Assembly (NCBI GenBank): GCA_027493775.1
Contig: JAOSKE010000001.1
Coordinates: forward strand, 1,008,244 to 1,072,243
DNA length: 64,000 bases
DNA from: Kiritimatiellia bacterium
Lineage (GTDB): Bacteria > Verrucomicrobiota > Kiritimatiellia > CAIVKH01
Direction of reading: 5' to 3'
Below the pieces are notes generated by a model, which was not told the origin of the DNA, ran no database searches, and worked only from the letters and a program-made list of their open reading frames with translations. The position numbers and the translations under genes were made by a program. Of this stretch, positions 27,643 through 38,321 are shown piece after piece (position 1 is the stretch's first letter; each line of letters starts with the position of its first letter).

Positions 27643-29244
27643 TTATCCCGCGCGCTGCGAGGCTACGCTGCTGAACAATTCCTCGTTCGTCTGCGCCTCT
27701 GCAATGGAGAATTCCTCCACATGCATGTTCGAGTTTCCGACGAAGGTCATGTGGCCGTGATAGCGCTCCTCCATCTTCACGAGGATTTCCTCGTCCTCGT
27801 TCCGCAAACGATCCAAGATGGACGGATTGATGGTGACCTTGATGTTGAGCGGATTTGAGGCCGACGCCTTTTTGCGGCGCATCACTTCCGCGATCCTGCG
27901 CTGAATTTCCACGCTCATCGTCAGCGCCGACTTCACCTTGCCCCTGCCCTCGCAATACGGACAGTTCATATAGGTTGCGGCGCGGACACTTTCCTCCTGA
28001 CGCTGGCGGGTCATCTCCAGCAGGCCGAGCTGCGAAATCGGCAGCACATTTGTGCGGGCCTTGTCGCGGCGCAGCGCGTCTTTCAACGTGCGATACACCT
28101 GATTTTGCTGTTTGCGCGACTTCATATCAATGAAGTCAATGACAACCAGTCCGCCGACGTTGCGCAGACGCAACTGACGAGCGACCTCCTCCGCAGACTC
28201 CTGGTTCACTTCAAAAATGGAATCTTCCTGATTCCTCGCACCCTTATGGCGGCCCGTATTCACGTCAATGGCCACAAGCGCTTCCGTCTCATCCACGATC
28301 AAATAGCCGCCACTCTTGAGCCAGACTTTGCGGCTAAACGCGTTTTCCAACTGACGTTCGACATCGAAATGCTCGAAGATCGGCGCGTCGCCTTCGTACA
28401 GCTGTATCCGTGTGCGGGTACGGCGGGCATATTTGCTCACCACGCCTTTGATGTGATCGTATTCCTCGCGAGAATCCACGACGATGCGGTCAATATCCTC
28501 CGTCAACGAATCGCGGACGGTGCGCTCAATCAGCCCCGGCTCCTGATAGAGTCGGCAGGGCGCGGGCACGTTGTTGATACCGTGCTCGATATCCTTCCAA
28601 ATTTCGGCCAGAGCGCGAACGTCACGCGCAAAAGAAACGGGGCGCGCGCCCTCGCCAGCGGTGCGAACGATCAAGCCGTTCCCACCGGGTGAAGGCAAGC
28701 GCGCGAGCGCCTTCTTGAGTCGCTCACGTTCCTGCGCATTTTCAATTTTTCGCGAGACGCCTTTCAGTGTTGTGCCCGGCATCATCACAAGATAGCGACC
28801 GGGAACGCTCAAGTTTGCCGTGACACGCGGCCCTTTTGTGCCGATTGCGCCCTTTGTCACCTGTACGACGATTTCCGAGCCGACAGGAAACTGTTTTGCA
28901 ATTTCGCCGGGCGCAAATTTTTTGCGCCGTGCCGGGCGACGCGTCTCAATTCCCTCCTCCGCTTCGAGACGCGCAGCATCCTCTGGAATCATGTCCCAAT
29001 AGTGAATGAACGCATTTTTCTTCATTCCAATATCCACAAACGCGGCCTGTAAACCGTCTTCGTGGTTTTGGATGCGGCCCTTGAAGATACTGCCGACAAT
29101 GCGGTCATCGCTCGTGCGCTCGATGACAAAATCTTCAAGCTTGCCCTCTTCCATCGTCGCAACGCGGGTCTCTAGGCTCTCGGCGTTAATGACGATTTCT
29201 TTTTTTATTTTTCTACGGCAGAAGATTTTTAGGAATCCCCACAT
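27643..29244 (-). CDS. rng: Ribonuclease E/G family endoribonuclease
   Basis: A 533-residue RNase G-like enzyme for rRNA and mRNA processing. An S1-type RNA-binding domain covers about residues 40-130 (GSIFKGRIQNHEDGLQAAFV). It is followed by the catalytic domain with metal-binding aspartates in ALVAIDVNTGRHKG and VVIDFIDMKSRKQ. The zinc-link CPYCEGRGKV lies near residue 410. The short length and lack of a long C-terminal scaffold favour RNase G over RNase E. It is 13 bases after rodA, so it is co-transcribed with the cell-shape operon, as in many bacteria. Confidence 0.92.
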   Translation of the reverse strand: MWGFLKIFCRRKIKKEIVINAESLETRVATMEEGKLEDFVIERTSDDRIVGSIFKGRIQNHEDGLQAAFVDIGMKKNAFIHYWDMIPEDAARLEAEEGIETRRPARRKKFAPGEIAKQFPVGSEIVVQVTKGAIGTKGPRVTANLSVPGRYLVMMPGTTLKGVSRKIENAQERERLKKALARLPSPGGNGLIVRTAGEGARPVSFARDVRALAEIWKDIEHGINNVPAPCRLYQEPGLIERTVRDSLTEDIDRIVVDSREEYDHIKGVVSKYARRTRTRIQLYEGDAPIFEHFDVERQLENAFSRKVWLKSGGYLIVDETEALVAIDVNTGRHKGARNQEDSIFEVNQESAEEVARQLRLRNVGGLVVIDFIDMKSRKQQNQVYRTLKDALRRDKARTNVLPISQLGLLEMTRQRQEESVRAATYMNCPYCEGRGKVKSALTMSVEIQRRIAEVMRRKKASASNPLNIKVTINPSILDRLRNEDEEILVKMEERYHGHMTFVGNSNMHVEEFSIAEAQTNEELFSSVASQRAG

Positions 29245-29256
29245 ACTCTGCTCCTT

Positions 29257-30369
29257 TCAGCGCCGAATTCGGCGCACATATACACTTTGCACCATGCCCA
29301 GGCCGGCCATCGTGCAAACCATGAATGATCCCCCGTAACTGACAAGCGGCAGCGGCAGTCCAGTAATGGGCATCAGCCCCACCGTCATCGCCATGTTCAC
29401 AAACATGTGCGAGAACAGCAGTGTGACGACGCCCACTGCCAACAACCGTCCCAACTTATCGCGAGATGCGAGGCTCGCCCGGAGCCCGCACGTCACGAGG
29501 GCAACAAACAACATCAGCAGCGAGACGCTGCCGACAAACCCTTTCTCCTCCGCAATCACGGAGAAGATAAAATCGGTAGGGGCCACCGTTCGTGGCAGGA
29601 AGCCCAGAATGTTTTGCGTCCCCATCATATAGCCCTTGCCCGCGAGCCCACCCGACCCGACGGCAATGCTGGATTGAATACTGTTCCAACCCGCGCCAAG
29701 TGGATCGCGACCGGGGTCAAAAAAACACTAGCAGTCGCTCCCGTTGATACCCATCGAGGATGAACCAACCGGGAACGAGCGCAAGGAGACCCAAACCAAC
29801 TAACAACAGTAGGTAACGAAATGGCACGCCTGCCGCGTACAGCATCGTCGCGACGAGTGGCAGGAGTGTCACCGCCGTTCCTAAGTCCGGTTGATCAAGA
29901 ATCAGTGCAAACGGAACGGCTGTGATCCCCAACGCGACGAACAAGGTTTTCGGGTGGCTCAAATCGCGGGATGGTTCACTCAGATAGCGGGCGAGCACGA
30001 GAATTAGCGCCAGTTTTGTGAATTCAGATGGTTGAATTTGAAGACCAAACAACGAAAGCCAGCGCGCGGAGCCATAGATTTTTTATCCAACGTCAGCACC
30101 ACAACCAGCAGTGCGAGGCAGACGAGATAAAAGATAAATGAGCTGCGGCCGATCTTGTGATAGTCCATCACCACCGCGCCGAAGAAAATAACGAAACCCA
30201 GCAGCGCCCACAAAATCTGGCGCTGTGTCAGCGCGGTCATTTGCAAGTCGTCCTGACGCGAAGACGCGCTGAAGATAAAGAGCACACCAATAACGACAAG
30301 CGTGATGATGCTGCTGACGAACAGCCAGTCCATTCGCTTCCAGAAAAACATGAACCGTTGCCACTGCAT
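29257..30369 (-). CDS. rodA: Rod-shape peptidoglycan polymerase RodA (two frameshifts)
   Basis: SEDS-family glycosyltransferase that polymerises lipid II with PBP2. Start MQWQRFMFFW overlaps the PBP2 stop. Frame 1 covers the first membrane helices; it breaks in T6 (30079-30084). Frame 2 begins with LFGLQIQPSEFTKLALILVLA (family block) and breaks in A7 (29719-29725). Frame 3 carries GKGYMMGTQNILGFLPRTV, then TDFIFSVIAEEKGF and LPLPLVSYGGSFM, all RodA signatures. About 370 residues and ten helices when joined. The breaks are read errors in all likelihood. Confidence 0.9.
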
Positions 30370-32189
30370 CAGCCGTGGCCCTCCGACTCTGGTGGCGTCA
30401 GCAATCCCTTCAACAACTCGCGCACACGCGGCGCGGCTGTTTCGCCACCAGAAATTCCCTCATCCACCAAGAGTGCAACGGCGTAGCGAGGCGCCTCAAA
30501 GGGAGCAAAGGCGATCATCCACGCGTGGCGTTTGCGTTCCTCCTTGCGGCCGAACTCGGCGGTTCCCGTCTTTCCGGCGATTGTAATACCGGGGAGCGCC
30601 ACGCGACGCGCGGTGCCGCGGTCACCGTTCACGACATCGCGCATTCCCTGGCGAACCACTGCGATATTCGCAGGATCCCAATTCATCTCGCGTTCGATCT
30701 CCGGCGACTGCAAGACAAACGCGCCGTCGCCAAAATCGCGAACGCCACGCACTAGGCGCGGGCGGTAGAAGTGGCCACCATTCGCGAGAACACTCGTCAC
30801 CAACGCCATTTGAAGCGGCGTCGTGACCAACGCCCCCTGCCCGATCGAGATATTGACCGTATCACCATCGCGCCAAGCGTCATTCATCATCCGACGTTTC
30901 CATTCATCGTCCGGCACCAGCCCGCTTGCTTCGTATTCCAGCTCCACGCCGGTCTTCGATCCCAAGCCCATGCGTCGCGCCATTTCCTGCACGCGATCCG
31001 CGCCCGCATTAAGAGCGGCGTGAAAGAAATACACATTGCACGATTGTTCCAACGCACGCTGCAATGCGACGGGGCCATGGCCGGGATGGAACCAACAGCG
31101 GAAGGTGGCTTTGCCCAACTGAAAATAACCGGGACAATTGAACGTATCCGTTCGCTTTACGCGACCACTCTCCAGCGCCGCTAGAGCGGTAACAGGTTTA
31201 AATGTACTGCCGGGAGCATAGCCGCCCGCAACAGCACGATTCAGCATTGGCGTACGCGGGTCTTCATTCAGTTCCTTCCACCGAGCCGCCGAAATGCCGG
31301 GGATAAAATCATTAGGGTCAAAACCGGGATTACTCGCCAATGCGAGAATATCGCCATTGCGCGGGTCAATAATCGCGACTGCACCCGCTTCGTCAGCCAA
31401 TGCCGCCTCAGCCAACTCCTGTGCGCGCATGTCGAGTGTGAGCATCACATCATGACCGGGTTTCGGTTCGCGTTGTTTGAAATCGTACCGGCGATAACCC
31501 GTGACATCCACGCGTAGTAGGCGTCCACCCGCTTCGCCGCGCAGATCATTATCCAGCGAACGCTCCAAGCCACTGCGCCCGGTGACTTCGGGGAGATAAA
31601 AATGGTACGGTTCGGTCTTATCCTGTTCTATTTCTGCACGCCCCACATAGCCGATGGTCTGTCCCGCAAGCTGACGGAACGGATAGACCCGCATACTCTC
31701 GGCCTGAATATCCACACCCGGTGTACGAGAAGCCTGCTCAGAAAAACGCGCGATGGCTTGGTCGTCCAAGTTGCGCCATGCCACCAACGGCAATGGCAGA
31801 CGGCGACGAATATGATTTCGAATATCGTCGCGCGTAAGGATGGACGGCATGCCGATGACCGTTTCCAGTTCTGCAATCAATGCTTCAACGCGATCAATTG
31901 TGCGATCCCACGGTCCTGGTTGACGCAGTTCTTCGAGATAAATGGAAACCGTGTAGCTTGGGCGATTATCCGCGAGGATGCGTCCTTCGCGATCAAACAG
32001 CCGACCGCGTACACCGGGGATGCGCACGCGTCGCATACTTTGCCGGTTCTGATCTTCTTCGAAGCGCGGGCCGCGTGTCACTTGAATGCGCCACAACCAG
32101 CCGCCGAGAAAAACGGACATCAGCAGCATCACTACCAAAACGAGCCGAATGCGCAACGCCTCGTCACCCCATGGAACTCGCCGCGCCAT
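30369..32189 (-). CDS. mrdA: Penicillin-binding protein 2
   Basis: A 606-residue elongasome transpeptidase. Start MARRVPWGDE (32189) overlaps the mreD stop as TGATG; the frame is open upstream but that part lies within mreD. It has a single N-terminal membrane anchor (residues 14-32), a pedestal region (IPGVRGRLFDREGRILADN), and the transpeptidase with SxxK in GSTFKPV (Ser328), SxN in QSCNVYF (Ser383) and KTG in AGKTGTAEF (Lys540). It works with RodA, encoded directly downstream. Confidence 0.93.
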   Translation of the reverse strand: MARRVPWGDEALRIRLVLVVMLLMSVFLGGWLWRIQVTRGPRFEEDQNRQSMRRVRIPGVRGRLFDREGRILADNRPSYTVSIYLEELRQPGPWDRTIDRVEALIAELETVIGMPSILTRDDIRNHIRRRLPLPLVAWRNLDDQAIARFSEQASRTPGVDIQAESMRVYPFRQLAGQTIGYVGRAEIEQDKTEPYHFYLPEVTGRSGLERSLDNDLRGEAGGRLLRVDVTGYRRYDFKQREPKPGHDVMLTLDMRAQELAEAALADEAGAVAIIDPRNGDILALASNPGFDPNDFIPGISAARWKELNEDPRTPMLNRAVAGGYAPGSTFKPVTALAALESGRVKRTDTFNCPGYFQLGKATFRCWFHPGHGPVALQRALEQSCNVYFFHAALNAGADRVQEMARRMGLGSKTGVELEYEASGLVPDDEWKRRMMNDAWRDGDTVNISIGQGALVTTPLQMALVTSVLANGGHFYRPRLVRGVRDFGDGAFVLQSPEIEREMNWDPANIAVVRQGMRDVVNGDRGTARRVALPGITIAGKTGTAEFGRKEERKRHAWMIAFAPFEAPRYAVALLVDEGISGGETAAPRVRELLKGLLTPPESEGHG

Positions 32190-32692
32190 CAGTCCTCCAC
32201 GGCCTCTGAATGGCCGAGAGCGTTTTCGAGACGCTCCATCAGGGTAAAGACAATCGGCGAAACGATCCCGCCAAGGGCGAATGCGCCGACCAAGCGGAGC
32301 GCGGCATAAACGAACGGCGGCTGAATCAAACCATCCTTGATCAACATTAACATCGCAAACAGTGTGACCGCAACGTTCACCAACGCGCCGAATACAACGT
32401 GCGTGGTCCACTGGTTCACGACTACATCCTCGCGATAATTCTCGATGATTAGTCCGGCGACGGCATACCCAAAGCTCGACGTGCCCAGCGGCATCTGCCC
32501 CAGTGAATCTTCAATCAGTCCCGCGAGCAGAGCCGCCTCTAACACGAGATAGCGAGGACGGGTCAATGCATAGTAGAGCACCAGTCCGCACATCAGCGGC
32601 GCGGGGGCCCAACCCGACCATGCCGTTGTCGGCAACATCGCCTGGACGACTGCTGCGATGAACAGGGCGAAAATGAGCGCAATTTGCTTCAC
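32189..32692 (-). CDS. mreD: Rod-shape-determining protein MreD
   Basis: A 167-residue inner-membrane protein with about five hydrophobic segments. The family pattern LVLEAALLAGLIEDSLGQMPLG is at residues 47-70. It overlaps mreC by 4 bases (ATGA) and the mrdA start by a TGATG. MreD is part of the elongasome; its sequence is poorly conserved, so the call rests on size, topology and position. Confidence 0.85.
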   Translation of the reverse strand: MKQIALIFALFIAAVVQAMLPTTAWSGWAPAPLMCGLVLYYALTRPRYLVLEAALLAGLIEDSLGQMPLGTSSFGYAVAGLIIENYREDVVVNQWTTHVVFGALVNVAVTLFAMLMLIKDGLIQPPFVYAALRLVGAFALGGIVSPIVFTLMERLENALGHSEAVED

Positions 32693-33543
32693 TCTTTCGC
32701 CGCCTCCCCCAACGTTTGCACGTACGGCGCGTTGGCGGAAACTCCACGCACGGCAAAGACGTATTGGAGCGTACCGAGATCAGCTTTCGAAATAATGTCC
32801 GCGTACTGATAAAGGCCTGAGCGGTCTGTTGTGATTCGATCCACATAACCAATCAAAAGACCGCGTGGAAAGATGCCGCCGAGCCCTGACGTGATCACTT
32901 CATCCCCCGGACGCACCGGGATATTTTTATTGATGAACTCCATTCGGCAAATCACAGAGCCGTCCCACTGCGGGCCGCGTCCGGAGACGATGCCATACGC
33001 GCCACTGCGCAACATTTGCGCGGCGACGTTACACGTGGGATCGGAGAGCAAAAGCACATCTGCGGTCTTCTGTGAAACCGATGCGACGCGCCCGACAAGG
33101 CCTTCGACGGAAATCACCGCTTGGTCCGCTTCAACACCATCATCTGATCCTTTATTGAGGCGCAAGGTCTGCCACCACCCGTCGCGACTACGCGCGATGA
33201 CTTCGGCGGGGATCAAGTCGCGAGATGCGCGGCTGCTGAATCCGAGCACACCACGAAGCCGCTCATTCTCACGTTCGAGTGATTTTAAATCGCGTACTTC
33301 GCTCTGCAGTCGGGCAAGTTCGGTGGACATACGCTGATTCTCGACAGCCATTCCACCGAGACCACGCACGGTCGCCCATCCTTCCCGCAGGCGGGACGAG
33401 CCGTTGGCTACGGATTCTTGGAGGGGCGCAATCGCTGTGCGCACGGCGTTTTTGATGCCGAGACTTTTCGCCGCAGGCAGGTTCAGAAGAACAAGCAGAA
33501 GAAAGACCAGCGCGACCCAAATCGTCAGACGGCGCTCTCTCAC
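32689..33543 (-). CDS. mreC: Rod-shape-determining protein MreC
   Basis: A 284-residue bitopic protein. A membrane segment covers residues 8-25, a coiled coil about 60-100 (LARLQSEVRDLKSLERENERL), and then the beta-barrel domain with RDGWWQTLRLNKGSDDGV, VVSVSQKTADVLLLSDP-like and GDEVITSGLGGIFPRGLLIG motifs. MreC links MreB to the periplasmic synthases. It lies between mreB and mreD in the standard order. Confidence 0.92.
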   Translation of the reverse strand: MRERRLTIWVALVFLLLVLLNLPAAKSLGIKNAVRTAIAPLQESVANGSSRLREGWATVRGLGGMAVENQRMSTELARLQSEVRDLKSLERENERLRGVLGFSSRASRDLIPAEVIARSRDGWWQTLRLNKGSDDGVEADQAVISVEGLVGRVASVSQKTADVLLLSDPTCNVAAQMLRSGAYGIVSGRGPQWDGSVICRMEFINKNIPVRPGDEVITSGLGGIFPRGLLIGYVDRITTDRSGLYQYADIISKADLGTLQYVFAVRGVSANAPYVQTLGEAAKE

Positions 33544-33651
33544 GAGGACCTCTGCAAACGGCTATATGTAAAACTCGCCCACATAGCGGAACCTTTCGGT
33601 ATCCCAGGGCAAAGAGATGATTTTCAGGCGCGGCGGCACAAGGCCACCAGA

Positions 33652-34692
33652 TCAGTACACGCGATCAGACCGCGAAACTTTGCGTAGGAAATTGAGCTCG
33701 CTCAACACGATTCCCGTGCCTTCCGCCACTGCGCTCAGCGCATCTGTAGCGACGTGCACCGGCAATCCGGTTTGCTCTGCTATCAGTTTATCCAGTCCCC
33801 GCAACTGCGAACCACCGCCCGCGAGAACCATACCCCGATCCACCAAGTCCGCCGAAAGCTCCGGCGGGCAACGCTCCAACGTAATACGCACTGCTTCGAC
33901 GATGGAAGAAATAGGTTCCTGCAGCGCCTCACGGACCTCCTCGGAAGTCAACGTGAGCGTCTTCGGCAACCCGGCGACCAAATCCCGGCCCTTCACCTCC
34001 ATGGACATTTCTTCTTCCAAGGGATAGGCCGAACCGATCGTGATTTTTACTTCCTCCGCCGTCCGCTCGCCAATTTGCAGGTTATACACCCGCTTCAGAT
34101 ACTGAACGATTGCCTCGTCCATCTCATCGCCACCGACCCGCACGCTGCGACTGAACACGATCCCGGCAAGGGAGATCAACGCCACCTCTGTGGTGCCGCC
34201 TCCGATGTCAATGATCATGTTGCCGGCGGGGTCCTGCACGGGCAGGCCCACACCGATCGCCGCGGCCATCGGCTCTTCAATCAGGAAAACTTCACGCGCA
34301 CCGGCATGGACTGCCGAGTCCTTGACGGCGCGCTTTTCTACCTCCGTAATGCCGCTGGGCACGGCCACGATGACACGGGGCCTGACCAGTTTTCGGCGAT
34401 TGTGTATTTTACGGATAAAATAACGCAGCATGGCCTCTGTAATTTCAAAGTCGGCGATCACGCCGGCCTTTAGAGGACGTATGGCCACGATACTCCCGGG
34501 CGTACGGCCCAGCATCCGTTTTGCTTCTTCACCAACGGCCAAAACCCGGCTGGTGCCCGCTTGAATGGCGACCACGGAAGGTTCACGTAGCACAACGCCA
34601 CGATCCTTCACATAGACCAGAGTGTTGGCCGTGCCTAAATCTATACCAATATCGTTGGAAAAAAATCCGAGAAGACTGTTCAGCATGTTCAC
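33652..34692 (-). CDS. mreB: Rod-shape-determining protein MreB
   Basis: A 346-residue bacterial actin that organises the elongasome under the inner membrane. Actin-fold motifs: phosphate-1 [17 protein letters not shown] (residue 16), connect-1/phosphate-2 [14 protein letters not shown], and adenosine [14 protein letters not shown]. Full length and intact. It is the first gene of the mreBCD-mrdA-rodA-rng transcript, and 107 bases separate it from the upstream phosphoesterase gene. Confidence 0.96.
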   Translation of the reverse strand: MNMLNSLLGFFSNDIGIDLGTANTLVYVKDRGVVLREPSVVAIQAGTSRVLAVGEEAKRMLGRTPGSIVAIRPLKAGVIADFEITEAMLRYFIRKIHNRRKLVRPRVIVAVPSGITEVEKRAVKDSAVHAGAREVFLIEEPMAAAIGVGLPVQDPAGNMIIDIGGGTTEVALISLAGIVFSRSVRVGGDEMDEAIVQYLKRVYNLQIGERTAEEVKITIGSAYPLEEEMSMEVKGRDLVAGLPKTLTLTSEEVREALQEPISSIVEAVRITLERCPPELSADLVDRGMVLAGGGSQLRGLDKLIAEQTGLPVHVATDALSAVAEGTGIVLSELNFLRKVSRSDRVY

Positions 34693-34799
34693 GTCTCGTT
34701 TTAACGAGAATTTATTTCAATGGGCGACTTTGCGGCAGCACACTTGCAAAGGTCAAGAACGGAAAGAAGATTTCTTTCGCCAACCCGTTGCCTATGCGC

Positions 34800-35867
34800 C
34801 TATTCCACTAATCGCCGCGCCTGCTCATCCAATGATTCTGTGGCCGTACTCGGACGATACCCCATTCGTCGAAGCATCTGCCGGACGAGGGCCAAGCGCC
34901 TTTCTTCCAATTCAAGCCCCGCAAGGCCGTCTGTAGCCAGATATCCAGCCGCCATTTGATCATGACCACCGGCAACACCCTGCCGCCCGACAGCCGCGCG
35001 CAAAATACGGCTGCAATGGGCGCCACGGCGACGACTGCGCATTGAGATAAACAACCGACCTGGAAGCTCCGCGATACAAAACGACCAACGCACTCCGTCC
35101 ATCCGCAACAACAAGTCGGCCACCTCCGCCGCAATTTCCGGCTGAGCAACGTCGGTTAGATGCGTCCAGACCACATCGTGCCAGACCCGCGCACGGGCCA
35201 ACGCCTCTTGCAAGTGAACGTAGTACTCGCGGGAAAGCGGAGCGTGCCGGATACGACCGATCACCCGTAAGTCAGCCAGCGGCACCAAATCCAAATAAGC
35301 GCCAACATCCACGCGCGAGACTTCGCGTGAAAGATCCTGTGTTTCCGACGCAATCGCGTACGCCATGACAGAGGCTAGCCAGCGCGGGATATCCACTCCG
35401 GCCGCGCGCAGATATTCGTGGGCAATCGTCGTTGTCGCGCCACTTTCATGACGAATATCGGCATACAGCCCATCAATCGCCGACGGTGTGCGGTACTCGT
35501 GATGGTCAATGACTGCGCAAACTTTTGCGCTGGGCGGAAGCGTGACATTGCGCGACCACGGCGCGGTATCCACCAAAATACAATCGTGCGTCGCGTCGCG
35601 TCGCAAGCGCAACTCCGCCATGCGATGCCAGCGGCATCGTAAACTTCTAAGCAGCTCTTTATTCTCCGCGCGCGAGACTTCGCCACTGAACGCGATCTGA
35701 CTTTGAATTCCGAAATGCTTGTCGAGGAGCAAATGGAAGGCCGCCGCCGCTGCCAGGGCGTCCGGATCGGGGAAGTCGTGCGGGACAATAAGAACCCTGC
35801 GCCCAGGCGCCAACGCCGTGCGCAACTGCTCCAGCCGAGAAGGCGGAAGTTGGTTCGCTTCATCCAT
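34800..35867 (-). CDS. DHH-family phosphoesterase (NrnA/RecJ-like)
   Basis: A 355-residue manganese phosphoesterase. Motifs: HDFPDPDALAAA (variant of motif I), ILVDTAPWS, the name-giving VIDHHEYRT, SETQDLSREVS and a DHHA1 tail with GGHDQMAAGYL. Homologues degrade nanoRNA, pAp or cyclic dinucleotides; which substrate applies here cannot be told. The last motif reads GGHDQMAAG where GGGHxxAAG is usual. Between mreB and fabF on the same strand. Confidence 0.8.
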   Translation of the reverse strand: MDEANQLPPSRLEQLRTALAPGRRVLIVPHDFPDPDALAAAAAFHLLLDKHFGIQSQIAFSGEVSRAENKELLRSLRCRWHRMAELRLRRDATHDCILVDTAPWSRNVTLPPSAKVCAVIDHHEYRTPSAIDGLYADIRHESGATTTIAHEYLRAAGVDIPRWLASVMAYAIASETQDLSREVSRVDVGAYLDLVPLADLRVIGRIRHAPLSREYYVHLQEALARARVWHDVVWTHLTDVAQPEIAAEVADLLLRMDGVRWSFCIAELPGRLFISMRSRRRGAHCSRILRAAVGRQGVAGGHDQMAAGYLATDGLAGLELEERRLALVRQMLRRMGYRPSTATESLDEQARRLVE

Positions 35868-35951
35868 CGGTTAAAATGCGCTCAAGCGGGTGTAATAACT
35901 ATTAAAATGACGGACACCCGACATCACGGGAAAGAATACGCCGAAACGCGC

Positions 35952-37190
35952 TCAGGCAATAGCCTTAAAGCACAGCGTCGCGTTGTGTCCGCCGAAGCCG
36001 AAGGAGTTTTTTAACGCCGCCGTAATCTTCATTGGGCGCGCCTGATCCGGGATAAAATCGAGATCGCAGCCTTCATCCGGGTCTTCAAAGTTAATCGTCG
36101 GGTGGACGACACCTTGTTCGATCATCTTCGCGACGGCAACGGACTCCAAGCCCCCGGCTGCGCCGAGGGCGTGGCCGATCATAGATTTGGTCGCGCTCAT
36201 CGAGAGTTTGTGCGCGTGTTCGCCGAACGCAGTTTTGATTGCCTGTATTTCGCACAAGTCACCCAACTGCGTGCTCGTTGCGTGCGGATTCACGTAGTTG
36301 ATATCCTCCGGATTCAACTCGGCATCGGCCATCGCGTTTTTCATCGCGCGGGCCGCGCCTTCCCCGTTCTCGTGCGGGGCCGTAATGTGGTAGGCGTCAC
36401 AGGTACGCCCATATCCCGCCAGCTCGCAATAAATCCGCGCACCGCGCTCCTTTGCGCGTTCATATTCTTCGAGCACCAACACGCCCGCGCCTTCTGCAAT
36501 GACAAAGCCATCGCGGCCACGATCAAATGGACGCGATGCCCGGGTCGGCTCATCGTTCCGCGTGCTCAGTGCGCGCATTGCGCAAAAACCGCCGATGCCG
36601 AGAATGCAAATGGAACCTTCCGCGCCTCCCGCGAGCATCACATCCGCCTCCCCTTCGCGGATGGAGCGCATGGCCTCACCCAGACAGTGAGTGGCCGTTG
36701 CGCACGCCGAGGTGATGCAGAAGTTCGGACCTCTCAGTCCGTACTCGATCGCGATGTGGCCGGGCAAGATGTTCGTGATCATTTGCGGGATCATGAACGG
36801 GGAGAACCGCGACGGTCCCTTGGCCAGATACGTTTCCATCTGCGTCTGCATAACCTGCAGGCCGCCGATACCCGTGCCCACCATTACGCCGCACTTGGTT
36901 GTATCCTCTTTCGAGAAATCCAACCCCGAGTCCTCCACTGCCATCTTGCTCGCGGCAAGACCGTAGTGGCAGAACGGATCCATCCGGCGCTGCTCTTTTT
37001 TGGGGATGTAGCGATCAATATCGAAATCAACCACTTCCCCCGCGATCTGCGAATTGTACGCGCTGACATCAAAGGTCTGAATTTTGCGCACGCCGGATTG
37101 ACCAGCGATCAACCGCTCATAAAAGTGGTTGTGATCGCAGCCCAGCGGCGAAACAACTCCAAGACCAGTTACAACAACGCGACGACTCAT
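35952..37190 (-). CDS. fabF: Beta-ketoacyl-ACP synthase II
   Basis: A 412-residue condensing enzyme that elongates acyl-ACP with malonyl-ACP. The catalytic Cys is in ITSACATATHCLG, with histidines in NPHATSTQLGD and FGGHNATLCF and Lys in MSATKSMIGHALGAAG. The Cys-His-His set marks KAS I/II, and the length and position after acpP mark FabF. It is the last gene of the fatty-acid operon. Confidence 0.95.
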   Translation of the reverse strand: MSRRVVVTGLGVVSPLGCDHNHFYERLIAGQSGVRKIQTFDVSAYNSQIAGEVVDFDIDRYIPKKEQRRMDPFCHYGLAASKMAVEDSGLDFSKEDTTKCGVMVGTGIGGLQVMQTQMETYLAKGPSRFSPFMIPQMITNILPGHIAIEYGLRGPNFCITSACATATHCLGEAMRSIREGEADVMLAGGAEGSICILGIGGFCAMRALSTRNDEPTRASRPFDRGRDGFVIAEGAGVLVLEEYERAKERGARIYCELAGYGRTCDAYHITAPHENGEGAARAMKNAMADAELNPEDINYVNPHATSTQLGDLCEIQAIKTAFGEHAHKLSMSATKSMIGHALGAAGGLESVAVAKMIEQGVVHPTINFEDPDEGCDLDFIPDQARPMKITAALKNSFGFGGHNATLCFKAIA

Positions 37191-37262
37191 AATTAATCCT
37201 CTACAGAAAATGCCGCGTATATTCGCGGCGCAATCGGCAGGCCCGGAAATGGGCCTGTCGAA

Positions 37263-37505
37263 TTACTTGTCGCCGAGACCCTTTTCCTTGAGGTAGCTGA
37301 CGACTGCACCAACCGTGGTGAGCTTCTCAGCATCTTCGTCCGGAATCTCTGCGCCGAATTCCTCTTCAAACGCCATGACCAACTCGACCGTGTCGAGGGA
37401 GTCCGCGCCGAGGTCTTCAATGAACGAAGCTTCCGTCGTGACCTGTTCGGCATTGACGCCCAACTGTTCGACGATGATTTCTTTTACTTTTTCTTCCAGT
37501 GCCAT
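37263..37505 (-). CDS. acpP: Acyl carrier protein
   Basis: An 80-residue acidic four-helix carrier. The phosphopantetheine Ser is in [13 protein letters not shown]. Start MALEEKVKE (37505) is preceded by AAGGAG; the frame is open 14 codons further but overlaps nothing useful. It lies between fabG and fabF, in the classic order. Confidence 0.97.
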   Translation of the reverse strand: MALEEKVKEIIVEQLGVNAEQVTTEASFIEDLGADSLDTVELVMAFEEEFGAEIPDEDAEKLTTVGAVVSYLKEKGLGDK

Positions 37506-37525
37506 GTTCTGTCTCCTTAGTCTAT

Positions 37526-38269
37526 TTACATTACCATTCCGCCACAAACCCTGATCACCTGGCCGGTGATATACGCGGCATCCGCGCCCGCCAGAAAAGC
37601 AACTGCGGCAGCGACATCTTCCGGGCTACCGTAACGCCCCAAGGGAATCGCCTCCAGCATCTTTTTTTGGAGTTCCCCGTCAAGCTTATCGGTCATCCGC
37701 GTTGTGATAAATCCGGGAGCCACCGCATTGGCACGTACATTACGCGAAGCCAACTCTTTGGCCACACTCTTTGTGAAGGCGATGATTCCGGCCTTCGATG
37801 CCGAATAGTTCGCCTGCCCGGGATTGCCGATCTGGCCGATAATTGAAGCCACGTTCACAATCGCGCCGCTACGCTGTTTCATCATCGTCCGCGCCGCGGC
37901 TTTCGTGAAGAGGAACGTGCTGCGCAGGTTCACCGTCATCACTTCATCCCAATCCGCAGCCGACATTCGAATCAACAGACCATCCTTGGTCACACCCGCG
38001 TTATTCACGAGAACATCGAGACGCCCCCAATCCTTCTCGACTCGCCCCACTGCGGCCTGAATTGCTTCAGGGTCTTTCGAATCCACCGCGTGCAGTGTCG
38101 CGCGACGGCCCAACTGCGTAATCGCATCAATCGTTTGCTGCAATCGCTCCACGCTCTGCCCGAAACACGCAACATCTGCGCCATCGGTCGCCAAACGAAT
38201 CGCCACCGCGCGGCCAATTCCGCCGCTGGCGCCCGTCACAACTGCAACTTTTCCGTTCAAATCCGCCAT
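37526..38269 (-). CDS. fabG: 3-oxoacyl-ACP reductase
   Basis: A 247-residue NADPH-dependent SDR that reduces beta-ketoacyl-[14 protein letters not shown] (nucleotide binding), [10 protein letters not shown], catalytic Ser in NVASIIGQ and YxxxK in NYSASKAGI. Start codon directly after fabD, spacing 52 bases. Confidence 0.95.
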   Translation of the reverse strand: MADLNGKVAVVTGASGGIGRAVAIRLATDGADVACFGQSVERLQQTIDAITQLGRRATLHAVDSKDPEAIQAAVGRVEKDWGRLDVLVNNAGVTKDGLLIRMSAADWDEVMTVNLRSTFLFTKAAARTMMKQRSGAIVNVASIIGQIGNPGQANYSASKAGIIAFTKSVAKELASRNVRANAVAPGFITTRMTDKLDGELQKKMLEAIPLGRYGSPEDVAAAVAFLAGADAAYITGQVIRVCGGMVM

Positions 38270-38321
38270 GACTTTTTTGTTGTATCCTTGAGAAGCAAGC
38301 CCGCGTAACCGGCAGACTTCC

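Noticed and set aside
36102..37196. A 364-residue plus-strand frame
   Set aside because: Antisense shadow of fabF, which is certain and has normal motifs and context.
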